Of a stretch of 42,113 nt of DNA, positions 25,149 to 31,961 are shown in pieces. Every line of letters begins with the position of its first letter. The stretch's first letter is position 1. Under the pieces are notes generated by a model. The model did not search any database, was not told where the DNA came from, and was given only the letters and a program-made list of their open reading frames with translations. The stretch spans positions 1 to 42,113 of the forward strand of contig CAYPQK010000015.1 in assembly GCA_964412895.1 (NCBI GenBank), in the 5' to 3' direction. Origin of the DNA: CALMRE01 sp964412895 (GTDB taxonomy: Bacteria; UBP6; UBA1177; JAKLFG01). The position numbers and the translations under genes were made by a program.

Positions 25149-26498
25149 CTAGTTGCCGGTCAGGGCATTCACCGGGACGCCGATGGTCCCCGCAAGTTTC
25201 CGGAGCGCTATTTTGTACTGGAACACCGCGGTGATGTAGGAGGTCTTCGCCTGCCGCTCCTGCAGACTCGCCGCGAGCAGGTCGGTCTCGGTGGTCATCT
25301 TCTCCTGATACTTCGACTCCTCGATGCGCAGGTTCTCGGCCGCCGCCTCGATGGATGCCTGCGCGATGCCGATCTCCTNNNNNNNNNNGATGAGGCCTTC
25401 CTTCACCATCAGGTCGGTGTAGAGCTGGGTCACCTGCAGGCGCATCTGTTTGCGGGCGTCGATATTGGCGAGTTTCGTCTTCACCTTCTCGCTACGCGCC
25501 TTCTGGAAGGAGTTGTACTGCTTCATCGTGTCGAAGCCGAATTCCCACGACAGCGCCCCGCCGACGAAAAAGGTCCCCTCGGGGCTCATCGACGACGCGT
25601 CGAAGTTGTGCTTGTAGCCGCCGGTCAGGGCGATCATCGGGATGAAGGGCTGTATCGCGAGGTCGGTCAGGTTGTCGTTGATGAGTTCGAGCCGTTCGAG
25701 CATCTTGAGCTCGGCGCGGTTCTTCTCCTGCATCCCGAAAAGGGCGTCGAGTTCGGCCTGCGCCGTCACCAGATCGGGCTCGCTGTTGGAGAGCTCGAAA
25801 CTCTCCATCGTCCGGTTCATGAGGAGCGCGAGCGCCCGCCGCAGGAGCAGCTTCGACCCCTCGACATTCTGTATCTCCTTGTCTATCTTCGCTTTTTCGA
25901 GCCTCACCTTGAGCACCGCCCGCTTATCGGTCATCCCGGCGTCGACGAAGTTCTGCGCCTGCTTCTCGTACAGGTCGAGCTGCTTGGCCGTTTCCGACAG
26001 CAGGGTCCCCAGCCGCTCTACCATTAAATAAGAGTAGAAGTACTCGGCGGTCTTCACCACGATCTGGTCGGCGGTCGAACTCTTCTTCAGTTTCTCGATA
26101 TCGGCGGCGAGTTTTCTGGCATCGTGCCCCTTCCAGACGCTCCACAGCGGCGTCACCGGCTGGGATATGGCGATATCTATAGTCCGCGACCATTCCGGTA
26201 TCGCGAAGGCGGCACCCAGCGACGCCAACGCCGGCATCGCCGAGAAGTCGGGCGCTTCGGGCTCGGGCTCAAAATAGAGTTTCAGGTAACTTGCGCTTAT
26301 CTTCGCCGTCGGGAAATAACTCCAGAAGGTCGAATTGGCGTCATACTGCGCCGCCTCAAACGCGGCATCGGAGGAGCGGAGCAGTTCACTCTCCTTCAGA
26401 CTCTCCGCCACGCACTGATCGAGCGTCAGTTGTTCCTGCGCCATCATGCCGTTCCACGCACCGACCAACACCAAACCCAGAACAAGGAACCCTCTCAT
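25149..26498 (-). CDS. TolC-family outer membrane efflux protein (contains an assembly gap)
   Basis: About 449 residues. A signal peptide (MRGFLVLGLVLVGAWNGMMA) is followed by two helical OEP repeats typical of TolC, with LTLDQCVAESLKESELLRSS near the mature start and ENLRIEESKYQEKMTTETDL in the second repeat. It forms the outer-membrane channel for the RND pumps encoded downstream. The frame is open to 26552, but the ATG at 26498 has GGGAGG close upstream and begins exactly at the signal peptide, so that start is preferred. Ten N bases at 25379-25388 leave about four residues undetermined; the frame agrees on both sides. It is first of the six-gene operon. Confidence 0.9.
   Translation of the reverse strand: MRGFLVLGLVLVGAWNGMMAQEQLTLDQCVAESLKESELLRSSDAAFEAAQYDANSTFWSYFPTAKISASYLKLYFEPEPEAPDFSAMPALASLGAAFAIPEWSRTIDIAISQPVTPLWSVWKGHDARKLAADIEKLKKSSTADQIVVKTAEYFYSYLMVERLGTLLSETAKQLDLYEKQAQNFVDAGMTDKRAVLKVRLEKAKIDKEIQNVEGSKLLLRRALALLMNRTMESFELSNSEPDLVTAQAELDALFGMQEKNRAELKMLERLELINDNLTDLAIQPFIPMIALTGGYKHNFDASSMSPEGTFFVGGALSWEFGFDTMKQYNSFQKARSEKVKTKLANIDARKQMRLQVTQLYTDLMVKEGLIXXXXEIGIAQASIEAAAENLRIEESKYQEKMTTETDLLAASLQERQAKTSYITAVFQYKIALRKLAGTIGVPVNALTGN
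25379..25388. other. Assembly gap of ten N bases
   Basis: The bases 25379-25388 are N. They fall in the second helical repeat of the TolC gene. Ten may be a placeholder length, so the true number of missing bases is unknown, although the reading frame continues across it. Confidence 0.98.
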
Positions 26499-26564
26499 GC
26501 TTTTCCTCCCTTTTCTGCTATCTGATACGATTTTGTCAACATCGAAGCTCATTTCAAAACAACC

Positions 26565-26603
26565 TTTCGACCCGTTTGAACAAAAAACTCAAAAGGTCGG
26601 AAA
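26565..26603. promoter_or_regulatory. Dyad over the efflux-operon start, candidate TetR operator
   Basis: The left arm TTTCGACCCGTTTGA (26565-26579) and the reverse complement of the right arm at 26589-26603 agree at 11 of 15 positions, around a nine-base AT-rich centre. The predicted transcription start of the operon (about 26598-26600) falls inside the right arm, so a bound repressor would block initiation. Assignment to the operon's own TetR protein is inference. Confidence 0.5.
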
Positions 26604-26605
26604 GC

Positions 26606-26633
26606 AAAATAGCACATTCTCGGCCATTGTCAA
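26606..26633 (-). promoter_or_regulatory. Strong sigma70-type promoter of the double-RND efflux operon
   Basis: Minus strand: a perfect TTGACA -35 box (complement of 26628-26633), a 16-base spacer ending in TGC (an extended -10 element), then TATTTT (complement of 26606-26611). The start near 26598-26600 leaves a leader of about 100 bases before the tolC ATG at 26498. A second TTGACA (complement of 26534-26539) lies closer to the gene, but no good -10 box follows it. Confidence 0.75.
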
Positions 26634-26657
26634 GAACTTTTTAGGAACCGTCGGGAA

Positions 26658-27065
26658 TTACTTGATGCCTTTCGCGTGCAGAATGCCGACATACTGCTGA
26701 TCGGCGATGCGGATGTGCTTGCGGAGCCAGTCGGTGAGGTAGGCGGACATTTCGCCCGCAAGGGTCTTGGTATGGCCGAGAGCGGCGTCGTGCATCCACC
26801 CTTCTATCTTCGCTATGAAATCGCGGTGGGCGACGCGGTGAGCCGACAGCGCGGCATAGCCCGCCTGCTTCATGAGCCCTTCCTCTTCTTCAAAGTGGAC
26901 ATGGGCGTAGTCGCAGAGTTCGGCAAGCGCCTTCTCGCCGGTCTTCGGTCCTTTACCCGATGCGGTGGCGGTGTTCAGACGATCGATGAGATCGAACAGT
27001 TGGGCGTGCTGTTCATCGAGCACTTTGACATGGACGATAAATTCTTCGGCTACCTTGACGGCCAT
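26658..27065 (-). CDS. Bacteriohemerythrin
   Basis: A 135-residue single-domain oxygen-binding protein. All seven di-iron ligands of the hemerythrin family are present with normal spacing: H20 (DEQH), H57 and E61 (HFEEE), H76 and H80 (HRVAH), and H117 and D122 (HIRIAD). It would bind O2 at a non-heme di-iron site in the cytoplasm, as an oxygen store, scavenger or sensor. The ATG at 27065 with GAGGGAGGG just upstream is preferred over an in-frame TTG at 27080. It begins 37 bases beyond the 3' end of the tRNA-Val gene and has no clear promoter of its own, so it may be cotranscribed with the tRNA. Confidence 0.94.
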   Translation of the reverse strand: MAVKVAEEFIVHVKVLDEQHAQLFDLIDRLNTATASGKGPKTGEKALAELCDYAHVHFEEEEGLMKQAGYAALSAHRVAHRDFIAKIEGWMHDAALGHTKTLAGEMSAYLTDWLRKHIRIADQQYVGILHAKGIK

Positions 27066-27102
27066 GATACCCTCCCTCAAGAGTGGTCAGTCGGAGAAAA
27101 GA

Positions 27103-27178
27103 TGGTGGGCGATACAGGACTCGAACCTGTGACTTTCTGCATGTGACGCAGACACTCTACCAACTGAGTCAATCGCCC
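27103..27178 (-). tRNA. tRNA-Val (anticodon CAC)
   Basis: The complement folds as a full cloverleaf: acceptor GGGCGAT/ATCGCCC, D arm ACTC-AGTTGGTA-GAGT, anticodon stem TCTGC/GCAGA with loop GTCACAT, a five-base variable loop, T arm ACAGG-TTCGAGT-CCTGT, discriminator A, and an encoded CCA end (complement of 27103-27105). The anticodon CAC (complement of 27143-27145) reads GUG, valine. Length is 76 bases and no intron is present. Confidence 0.95.
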
Positions 27179-27190
27179 ACACGAGCCGTA

Positions 27191-27219
27191 TATGTACCTA
27201 AAGAGGGCGCCGTTGTCAA
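27191..27219 (-). promoter_or_regulatory. Probable promoter of tRNA-Val
   Basis: On the minus strand a perfect TTGACA (complement of 27214-27219) is followed by 17 bases and TACATA (complement of 27191-27196). The -10 box is weak, but the start would fall about six bases before the tRNA 5' end. It may also serve bacteriohemerythrin downstream. Confidence 0.55.
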
Positions 27220-27245
27220 CTCTTTTTTCGCGGGACGGTCTCCCC

Positions 27246-27953
27246 TCACTCGCACCGTTCCAGCATCTCCCGGAACTCGGTGTCGAGGCGCTGCATCCGG
27301 TCGCTGACGAGAAGGTTCTTGTCATCGGCGATCATCTTCGCCTTCAATTGTTCGAATCGCTTGGCGATCTCTTCTTCCTTCACGCCGTCGTAGGAACAGC
27401 GCGCCACCTTCTGATCGGCGATGTCGAGTTTCAGCGGGATCATCACCGGCTCCATGAGCGGGAACAGCGCGGAGCCGGCGAGCGTGTACCCTTTCTCCAT
27501 CTCCCGGTAGAAGGTCCCATTGGGTTCTATGGTCAGGTTCAGGTGCAGTTCTTTCTTCAACTTTTTGCCGTCAAAGGAAAAGGACCACAGGCGCGCCTCC
27601 GACTGGTCGGCATCGCCGACGGCGTAGGTGGCGTCGACGATGATAACGATGCCCCGCCTCGACTTGAAGAGGTATATCTCGGTCTTTGCAGGGACGAGGT
27701 TGCCATTATAGTAACTGTAGTTCATCTCCTGCTTGTCGATGAGTTTGCCGTTCTTCTTCACGAAGAGGTAGGCGTTGGTCCTCAGCGCGCCGGTCGCGGC
27801 GGCCGCGGTATCGTAGGCTTTCCCGATGGAGACCTCGTACCCGCCAATAGAGCCTTCCTTCACTTTCTGGATGTCGGCGTCGCCGGTCCCCTTGGCCGTC
27901 AGGCCGACGGAGAACAGGAGCATTGCCGCCATCATCACGATAGTCTGTTTCAT
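27246..27953 (-). CDS. Secreted protein of unknown function
   Basis: A 235-residue protein with a clear signal peptide (MKQTIVMMAAMLLFSVGLTA, cleavage near residue 20) and no later membrane segment or lipobox, so it is probably periplasmic. The mature part is beta-rich to about residue 180 (for example RRGIVIIVDATYAVGD and LHLNLTIEPNGTF) and ends in a charged helix (EEEIAKRFEQLKAKM). No catalytic motif or known family was recognised. It has its own promoter upstream and lies 67 bases before the tRNA-Val gene on the same strand. The gene looks real from its RBS (GGGGAGGGAG), its signal peptide and the promoter position. Confidence 0.75.
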   Translation of the reverse strand: MKQTIVMMAAMLLFSVGLTAKGTGDADIQKVKEGSIGGYEVSIGKAYDTAAAATGALRTNAYLFVKKNGKLIDKQEMNYSYYNGNLVPAKTEIYLFKSRRGIVIIVDATYAVGDADQSEARLWSFSFDGKKLKKELHLNLTIEPNGTFYREMEKGYTLAGSALFPLMEPVMIPLKLDIADQKVARCSYDGVKEEEIAKRFEQLKAKMIADDKNLLVSDRMQRLDTEFREMLERCE

Positions 27954-27983
27954 CGGATATCTCCCTCCCCAAAAGACCGCCCG

Positions 27984-28011
27984 ATTATATCGCCGTGAAA
28001 AGTAGAAGCAA
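27984..28011 (-). promoter_or_regulatory. Promoter for the secreted unknown protein
   Basis: Minus strand TTGCTT (complement of 28006-28011), a 16-base spacer and a perfect TATAAT (complement of 27984-27989). The start would be near 27977, 24 bases before the ATG at 27953. Confidence 0.62.
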
Positions 28012-28053
28012 GAGAATCGAGCGCACTCCGGAACGCAATATCACCACACCCTC

Positions 28054-28089
28054 TTGCGCGTTCTCTTTTATTATGGTATAGGACGCGCA
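28054..28089 (+). promoter_or_regulatory. Promoter with an overlapping inverted repeat, upstream of the Yip1-like gene
   Basis: TTGCGC (28054-28059), a 17-base spacer and TATAGG (28077-28082) resemble a sigma70-type promoter. A perfect seven-base inverted repeat, TGCGCGT (28055-28061) and ACGCGCA (28083-28089), overlaps the -35 box and the bases just after the -10 box. This layout suits a repressor site, but no regulator is identified. Confidence 0.4.
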
Positions 28090-28105
28090 TGAGACGGAGG
28101 AACCG

Positions 28106-28996
28106 GTGATCACCACCTGCCCCAAATGCAATACCCTGCTGTCGGTCCCGATGCCCGGCCGCCACGCCTGTAAAAAGTGCGGCTCGGTCATTCAAGTCGG
28201 CGACCCGCTCCGCGACGAGGAGAACCGCGTCATCGAGGCCCATGTCGCCCCGCCGCCGCCCAAAGTCCCCGCCGAGGACGACGACTGGGAAGAAAGCGAC
28301 GAGGTGGAACCCGCCGAAGGTGCCAAAGCGCGCGACGATGCGCCCGATCCGATACGGCAGGCGCAGACCACCGACCGCGCCGCGACGGTGAAAGGAGCTT
28401 TGGGCGTCGCGTGGGACCGGGTGGAAGAGCTCGGCTTTGTCGAGGCGATCTTCCGCACCACCCGCGATCTCATCACCGCCCCCGAGAAATTCTTCACCGA
28501 GATGAAAGCGGTCCCCGCGGGCAAATTCATCCCCTTCTACGGCATACTCATCGGCATCGCGGGAGCGGCGTTCAACCTCTTCTGGATGCTCTGGATAGTC
28601 CACTACCACCGGCCGCTGGTCGAAGCCTACATTCCGCCGATGCTCCTTGAATCGTTCACGAAAATGGGAACGGCCGACATACTGGCCCAGATACTGCTCT
28701 CCCCCATCGTCAATATCGTGGTCGCCTCGTTCATGCTGTTCGGTTTTTCGGTCCTGTTCGGCGCCGACACGAAACTCCAGCATTTCTACCGGCTGGCCGG
28801 TTTCACCGCCGCGACCGATATCCTCTACGCCATCCCGGTCGCCGGGTGGCTCATCGCCTTCATCTGGCGCAGTGTCCTCATCGTCAAGGGGATACGGGTC
28901 GTCACCGATCTGCCGGTGCGGCGGGCGATGCTCGTGTTCATGCTGTATCTCGTCCTTTCCATAGTGCTCCTCGTGCCGATGGGCGGCGGAGGTTAG
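28106..28996 (+). CDS. Zinc-ribbon protein with Yip1-type membrane domain
   Basis: A 296-residue inner-membrane protein. An N-terminal zinc ribbon has C5xxC8 and C22xxC25 (CPKC and CKKC). An acidic linker (about 35-90) and a short amphipathic stretch, FRTTRDLITAPEKFFTEM, precede four to five membrane helices, for example ILIGIAGAAFNLFWMLWIV and LVFMLYLVLSIVLLVPMGG. The architecture matches bacterial zinc-ribbon/YIP1 proteins, whose function is largely unknown. It starts at GTG 28106 with GGAGG (28096-28100). It leads a tight + strand run into ispF, the next membrane protein and gltX. Confidence 0.82.
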   Translation: MITTCPKCNTLLSVPMPGRHACKKCGSVIQVGDPLRDEENRVIEAHVAPPPPKVPAEDDDWEESDEVEPAEGAKARDDAPDPIRQAQTTDRAATVKGALGVAWDRVEELGFVEAIFRTTRDLITAPEKFFTEMKAVPAGKFIPFYGILIGIAGAAFNLFWMLWIVHYHRPLVEAYIPPMLLESFTKMGTADILAQILLSPIVNIVVASFMLFGFSVLFGADTKLQHFYRLAGFTAATDILYAIPVAGWLIAFIWRSVLIVKGIRVVTDLPVRRAMLVFMLYLVLSIVLLVPMGGGG

Positions 28997-29006
28997 GGAG
29001 GTGGCC

Positions 29007-29486
29007 ATGTTCAGAGTCGGTCTCGGATTCGATGTGCACCGGTTCGCCGATGGGCGCGATCTCTGCCTCGGCGGGGTGAAGATACCGCACGGGCGGGGAC
29101 TGCTCGGCCATTCCGACGCCGATGTGCTCCTCCACGCGGTGACCGACGCGGTGCTGGGGGCGGCGGGGCTGGGCGACATCGGAGAACTCTTTCCCGATAG
29201 CGACCCGCGCTACAAGGGGATCCGCAGCACGATACTGCTTGAAGAGGCGATGAAACGGATCCGGGCCGCCGGTTGGCATGTGGTCAACTGCGACGCGGTG
29301 CTGGTCTGCGAAGAGCCGAAGATACTGCCGCACCGCGCACTGATACGGGCGTCGCTCGCCGAACTTCTCGGCGTCGAAGAGCCCTGCGTCATGGTCAAGG
29401 GGAAGACGAGCGAGAAGCTGGGCTTCACCGGACGCGGCGAAGGGATGTCGGCGCAGGCGATAGTACTGATAGAGCGGGAGGGATAA
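29007..29486 (+). CDS. ispF: 2-C-methyl-D-erythritol 2,4-cyclodiphosphate synthase
   Basis: A 159-residue enzyme of the MEP isoprenoid pathway; it cyclises CDP-methylerythritol 2-phosphate and releases CMP. Metal- and substrate-binding signatures are GFDVHRF (8-14, with D9 and H11), LLGHSDADVLLHAVTDA and GDIGELFPDSDP. The C-terminal part has MVKGKTSEKLGFTGRGEG. A GTG at 29001 is in frame but lies inside the ribosome binding site AGGGAGGT, so the ATG at 29007 is preferred. It starts ten bases after the Yip1-like gene. Confidence 0.97.
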   Translation: MFRVGLGFDVHRFADGRDLCLGGVKIPHGRGLLGHSDADVLLHAVTDAVLGAAGLGDIGELFPDSDPRYKGIRSTILLEEAMKRIRAAGWHVVNCDAVLVCEEPKILPHRALIRASLAELLGVEEPCVMVKGKTSEKLGFTGRGEGMSAQAIVLIEREG

Positions 29487-29487
29487 C

Positions 29488-30114
29488 ATGGGACTGCCTT
29501 TCCGGTTCGTGCTCGGCACGAAGAATCTCTACCTCTTCATCATCTCGACCGCCTTGCTCATCTACGGTCTCTACAGTTATTTCGACGATGTCCGCTTCTA
29601 TTTTCATAAGGAGCCGCCGGTCGAACTCGGCACGGCGCTGGAACCGAACACCGAGGCGCTCGCCAACCTGAAGGACGGCGACTTCGTGAAGATCCGCGGC
29701 ATCCGTTCCCTGCAGGGAGGCGTGGTCGAAGAGGGCTTCGCCAAGAAGAAGCTCATGCTCTACTTCTTCCTCGGATCGCCCAAGTTCGTCGCGCTCGAAC
29801 CGATGTCGGAGAAGGAGGAGGAGAACACCGGCGGGGTCTATGTGACGCTCACCGGCCGCATCTACAACTTCACGACCAACGCGGCGGCGGCCCGCAACGG
29901 CGCCTTTTTCGACAAGAGCTACGGCATCGCCATGGCGCCCGACGGCTGGCTCGTGTACGGCGGAAAGACCCCGGGGAGCGACACCACCGTGCTGGTGGTG
30001 TTCGGCGCCCTGATCGTCCTGCTCATCGGCAATATCCTGCTGGCGATAAAGACCCTGCGCCCCAAACCGGAACCTGAATACTACGACACCGACGACGACG
30101 GAGAAGAGGCATGA
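29488..30114 (+). CDS. Small membrane protein of unknown function
   Basis: A 208-residue protein with one N-terminal helix (LYLFIISTALLIYGLYSYF, about 14-32) and one C-terminal helix (VLVVFGALIVLLIGNILLAI, about 168-187). A beta-rich central domain lies between them and contains DGDFVKIRGIRSLQGG and TGGVYVTLTGRIYNF, most likely outside the membrane. The acidic tail ends YYDTDDDGEEA. The family was not recognised. It starts one base after the ispF stop, and its stop overlaps the gltX start (ATGA, 30111-30114), so it is firmly within the operon. The context gives no direct clue to its role. Confidence 0.78.
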   Translation: MGLPFRFVLGTKNLYLFIISTALLIYGLYSYFDDVRFYFHKEPPVELGTALEPNTEALANLKDGDFVKIRGIRSLQGGVVEEGFAKKKLMLYFFLGSPKFVALEPMSEKEEENTGGVYVTLTGRIYNFTTNAAAARNGAFFDKSYGIAMAPDGWLVYGGKTPGSDTTVLVVFGALIVLLIGNILLAIKTLRPKPEPEYYDTDDDGEEA

Positions 30115-31577
30115 CCGTACGCACCCGTTTCGCCCCGAGCCCGACCGGCTATATGCATGTCGGCAACCTGAGGACCGCGCTCTACGCCTACCTGCTGGCC
30201 CGCAAACACGGCGGCACCTTCATCCTGCGCATCGAGGACACCGATCAGGAACGCGAAGTGGCGGGGGCGGTCGACATCATCTACAGCACCCTGCGCCAGA
30301 CCGGACTCCTGTGGGACGAAGGGCCCGACAAGGGCGGCCCGTGCGGCCCCTATGTCCAGAGCGAACGCAAACCGATATACCGCACGCACGCCGATATGTT
30401 GGTCGACGGCGGCCACGCCTACTACTGCTTCTGCGACCGGGAACGGCTCGACCTCATGCGCAAACGGCAGGAGGCCGAGGGAAAACAGCCGAAATACGAC
30501 GGCCACTGCCGCACCCTGCCGCGCGTTGAGCGCGAGAAGCTCATCGCCGCCGGGAAACCGTGGGTCATCCGCCAGCGGATCCCCGACGGCGGCACGACGA
30601 CCTTCAAGGACGAGGTCTTCGGCGAGATAACGGTCGAGAACGATACGCTCGACGACAATGTGCTCCTCAAGTCGGACGGCCTGCCGACCTACAACTTCGC
30701 CAATGTCGTCGACGATCACCTCATGAGGATCAGCCATGTCATCCGCGGGATGGAGTACCTCTCCTCGTCGCCGAAATACAACCTGCTCTATCAGGCGTTC
30801 GGCTGGGACATCCCAAAATATGTCCACTGTCCGCCGGTCATGCGCGACGCCCAGCGGAAACTCTCGAAACGGGACGGCGACGCGAGCTATCAGGATTTCA
30901 TCGACAAAGGCTTCCTCAACGAGGCGGTGATGAACTACCTCGCGCTTCTGGGCTGGAATCCCGGCACCGACCGCGAGAAGTTCTCGTTGGCCGAACTCGC
31001 CGAGGCGTTCGACATTTCGGGCATATCGAAATCGCCCGCGATCTTCGACCCGGTGAAACTGGCGTGGCTGAACGGCGAATATATCCGAGCCCTTACCCCG
31101 CAGGAGTTCACCGCCAAGGCGCTCCCCTTCATTAAACAGGCGGTGAAGCGCGAGGATGTCGCCTTTTCCACCATCGCCGCGGTGCTCCAGCAGCGGACCG
31201 AGAAACTCTCCGACATCCCCGCCCAGCTCGACTTCATCGACCTCCTTCCCGACTACGCCCCCGAACTGTTCATCCACAAGAAATCGAAGACCACCTTCGA
31301 ATCATCGCTGACGAGTCTCCGGGCGGCCCGCGAAGCGATGACCGCCATACCGGACAACGGCTGGGACCACGCGACGCTCCACGCGGCGCTCATGGGACTG
31401 GTCGAAAAACTGGGGGTCAAGAACGCGCTCCTGCTCTGGCCGCTGCGCGTGGCGCTTTCGGGAAAGGAATTCACCCCCGGCGGCGCTATAGAACTGGCCC
31501 ACATTCTGGGGCGGAAAGACACATTAGGCCGTCTCGAACGGGGCATCGCGAAGCTCGAAAGCATACTTGCAAAGTGA
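30111..31577 (+). CDS. gltX: Glutamyl-tRNA synthetase
   Basis: A 488-residue class I aminoacyl-tRNA synthetase. Signatures are RFAPSPTGYMHVGN (HIGH-type motif at 16-19), LRIEDTDQER (39-48), a GluRS zinc site C106-x-C108 with Y129 and C133, and KLSKRDGD (250-257, the KMSKS-type loop). The C-terminal helical anticodon-binding domain is complete. It attaches glutamate to tRNA-Glu. The start overlaps the previous stop. The presence of a zinc site and the full length argue against the shorter glutamyl-Q enzyme. Whether it also charges tRNA-Gln cannot be judged here. Confidence 0.96.
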   Translation: MTVRTRFAPSPTGYMHVGNLRTALYAYLLARKHGGTFILRIEDTDQEREVAGAVDIIYSTLRQTGLLWDEGPDKGGPCGPYVQSERKPIYRTHADMLVDGGHAYYCFCDRERLDLMRKRQEAEGKQPKYDGHCRTLPRVEREKLIAAGKPWVIRQRIPDGGTTTFKDEVFGEITVENDTLDDNVLLKSDGLPTYNFANVVDDHLMRISHVIRGMEYLSSSPKYNLLYQAFGWDIPKYVHCPPVMRDAQRKLSKRDGDASYQDFIDKGFLNEAVMNYLALLGWNPGTDREKFSLAELAEAFDISGISKSPAIFDPVKLAWLNGEYIRALTPQEFTAKALPFIKQAVKREDVAFSTIAAVLQQRTEKLSDIPAQLDFIDLLPDYAPELFIHKKSKTTFESSLTSLRAAREAMTAIPDNGWDHATLHAALMGLVEKLGVKNALLLWPLRVALSGKEFTPGGAIELAHILGRKDTLGRLERGIAKLESILAK

Positions 31578-31664
31578 AAAAGAGGTTGCATTTCCGGTTT
31601 TCCTGTATACACTGCGTTCCATGTTGGAGTTGAAAACAGCAGGGAAACCTGAACGGAGGGGATG

Positions 31665-31961
31665 ATGGAAGTCATACGGACCGCACGCGGGCTTGAAGTG
31701 AAGATACCGCCGCTCCTGCGCGGCATGTCGTCGCGCGAATACTTTCAGGAGATAGAGACCGGGGTCAAAGAAACGACAAGCGACCTCTACTTCGACTGCT
31801 CCTCGGCGACCCTCATCGACTCGACGGCGCTCGGCAAGATCATCTTCATCGCCAAGGAGCTCCAGCGCAACAAACGGCGCGTGGTGTTCGAATCGTGCCC
31901 GCCCGCCATCAAGGATTTCCTCGGCCGCCTCAAGGTCGACAAGATCATAGAGATCGTATGA
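31665..31961 (+). CDS. STAS-domain protein (anti-anti-sigma factor type)
   Basis: A 98-residue single STAS domain. The phosphorylatable serine lies in the characteristic segment ATLIDSTALGKIIFI (S53 of IDSTALG). In SpoIIAA/RsbV-like proteins this serine is phosphorylated by a partner kinase, controlling partner switching with an anti-sigma factor. No such kinase or sigma factor is nearby. Tandem ATG codons occur at 31662 and 31665; GGAGG at 31655-31659 is better spaced for the second. A weak promoter-like TTGCAT...TATACA (31586-31611, short spacer) lies upstream. Its stop overlaps the thiD start (31958-31961). Confidence 0.87.
   Translation: MEVIRTARGLEVKIPPLLRGMSSREYFQEIETGVKETTSDLYFDCSSATLIDSTALGKIIFIAKELQRNKRRVVFESCPPAIKDFLGRLKVDKIIEIV

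Noticed and set aside
26640..26657. Terminator between bacteriohemerythrin and the efflux-operon promoter
   Set aside because: No stem with a T run was found on the minus strand in this short stretch.
27950..29179. Minus-strand frame of 409 codons opposite the Yip1-like gene
   Set aside because: It overlaps two well-supported + strand genes and their promoter, and its product is low-complexity and charged.
31562..31961. TPP riboswitch ahead of thiD
   Set aside because: thiD starts inside the STAS stop codon, and neither the STAS leader nor the upstream gap has the conserved TPP-aptamer sequences.
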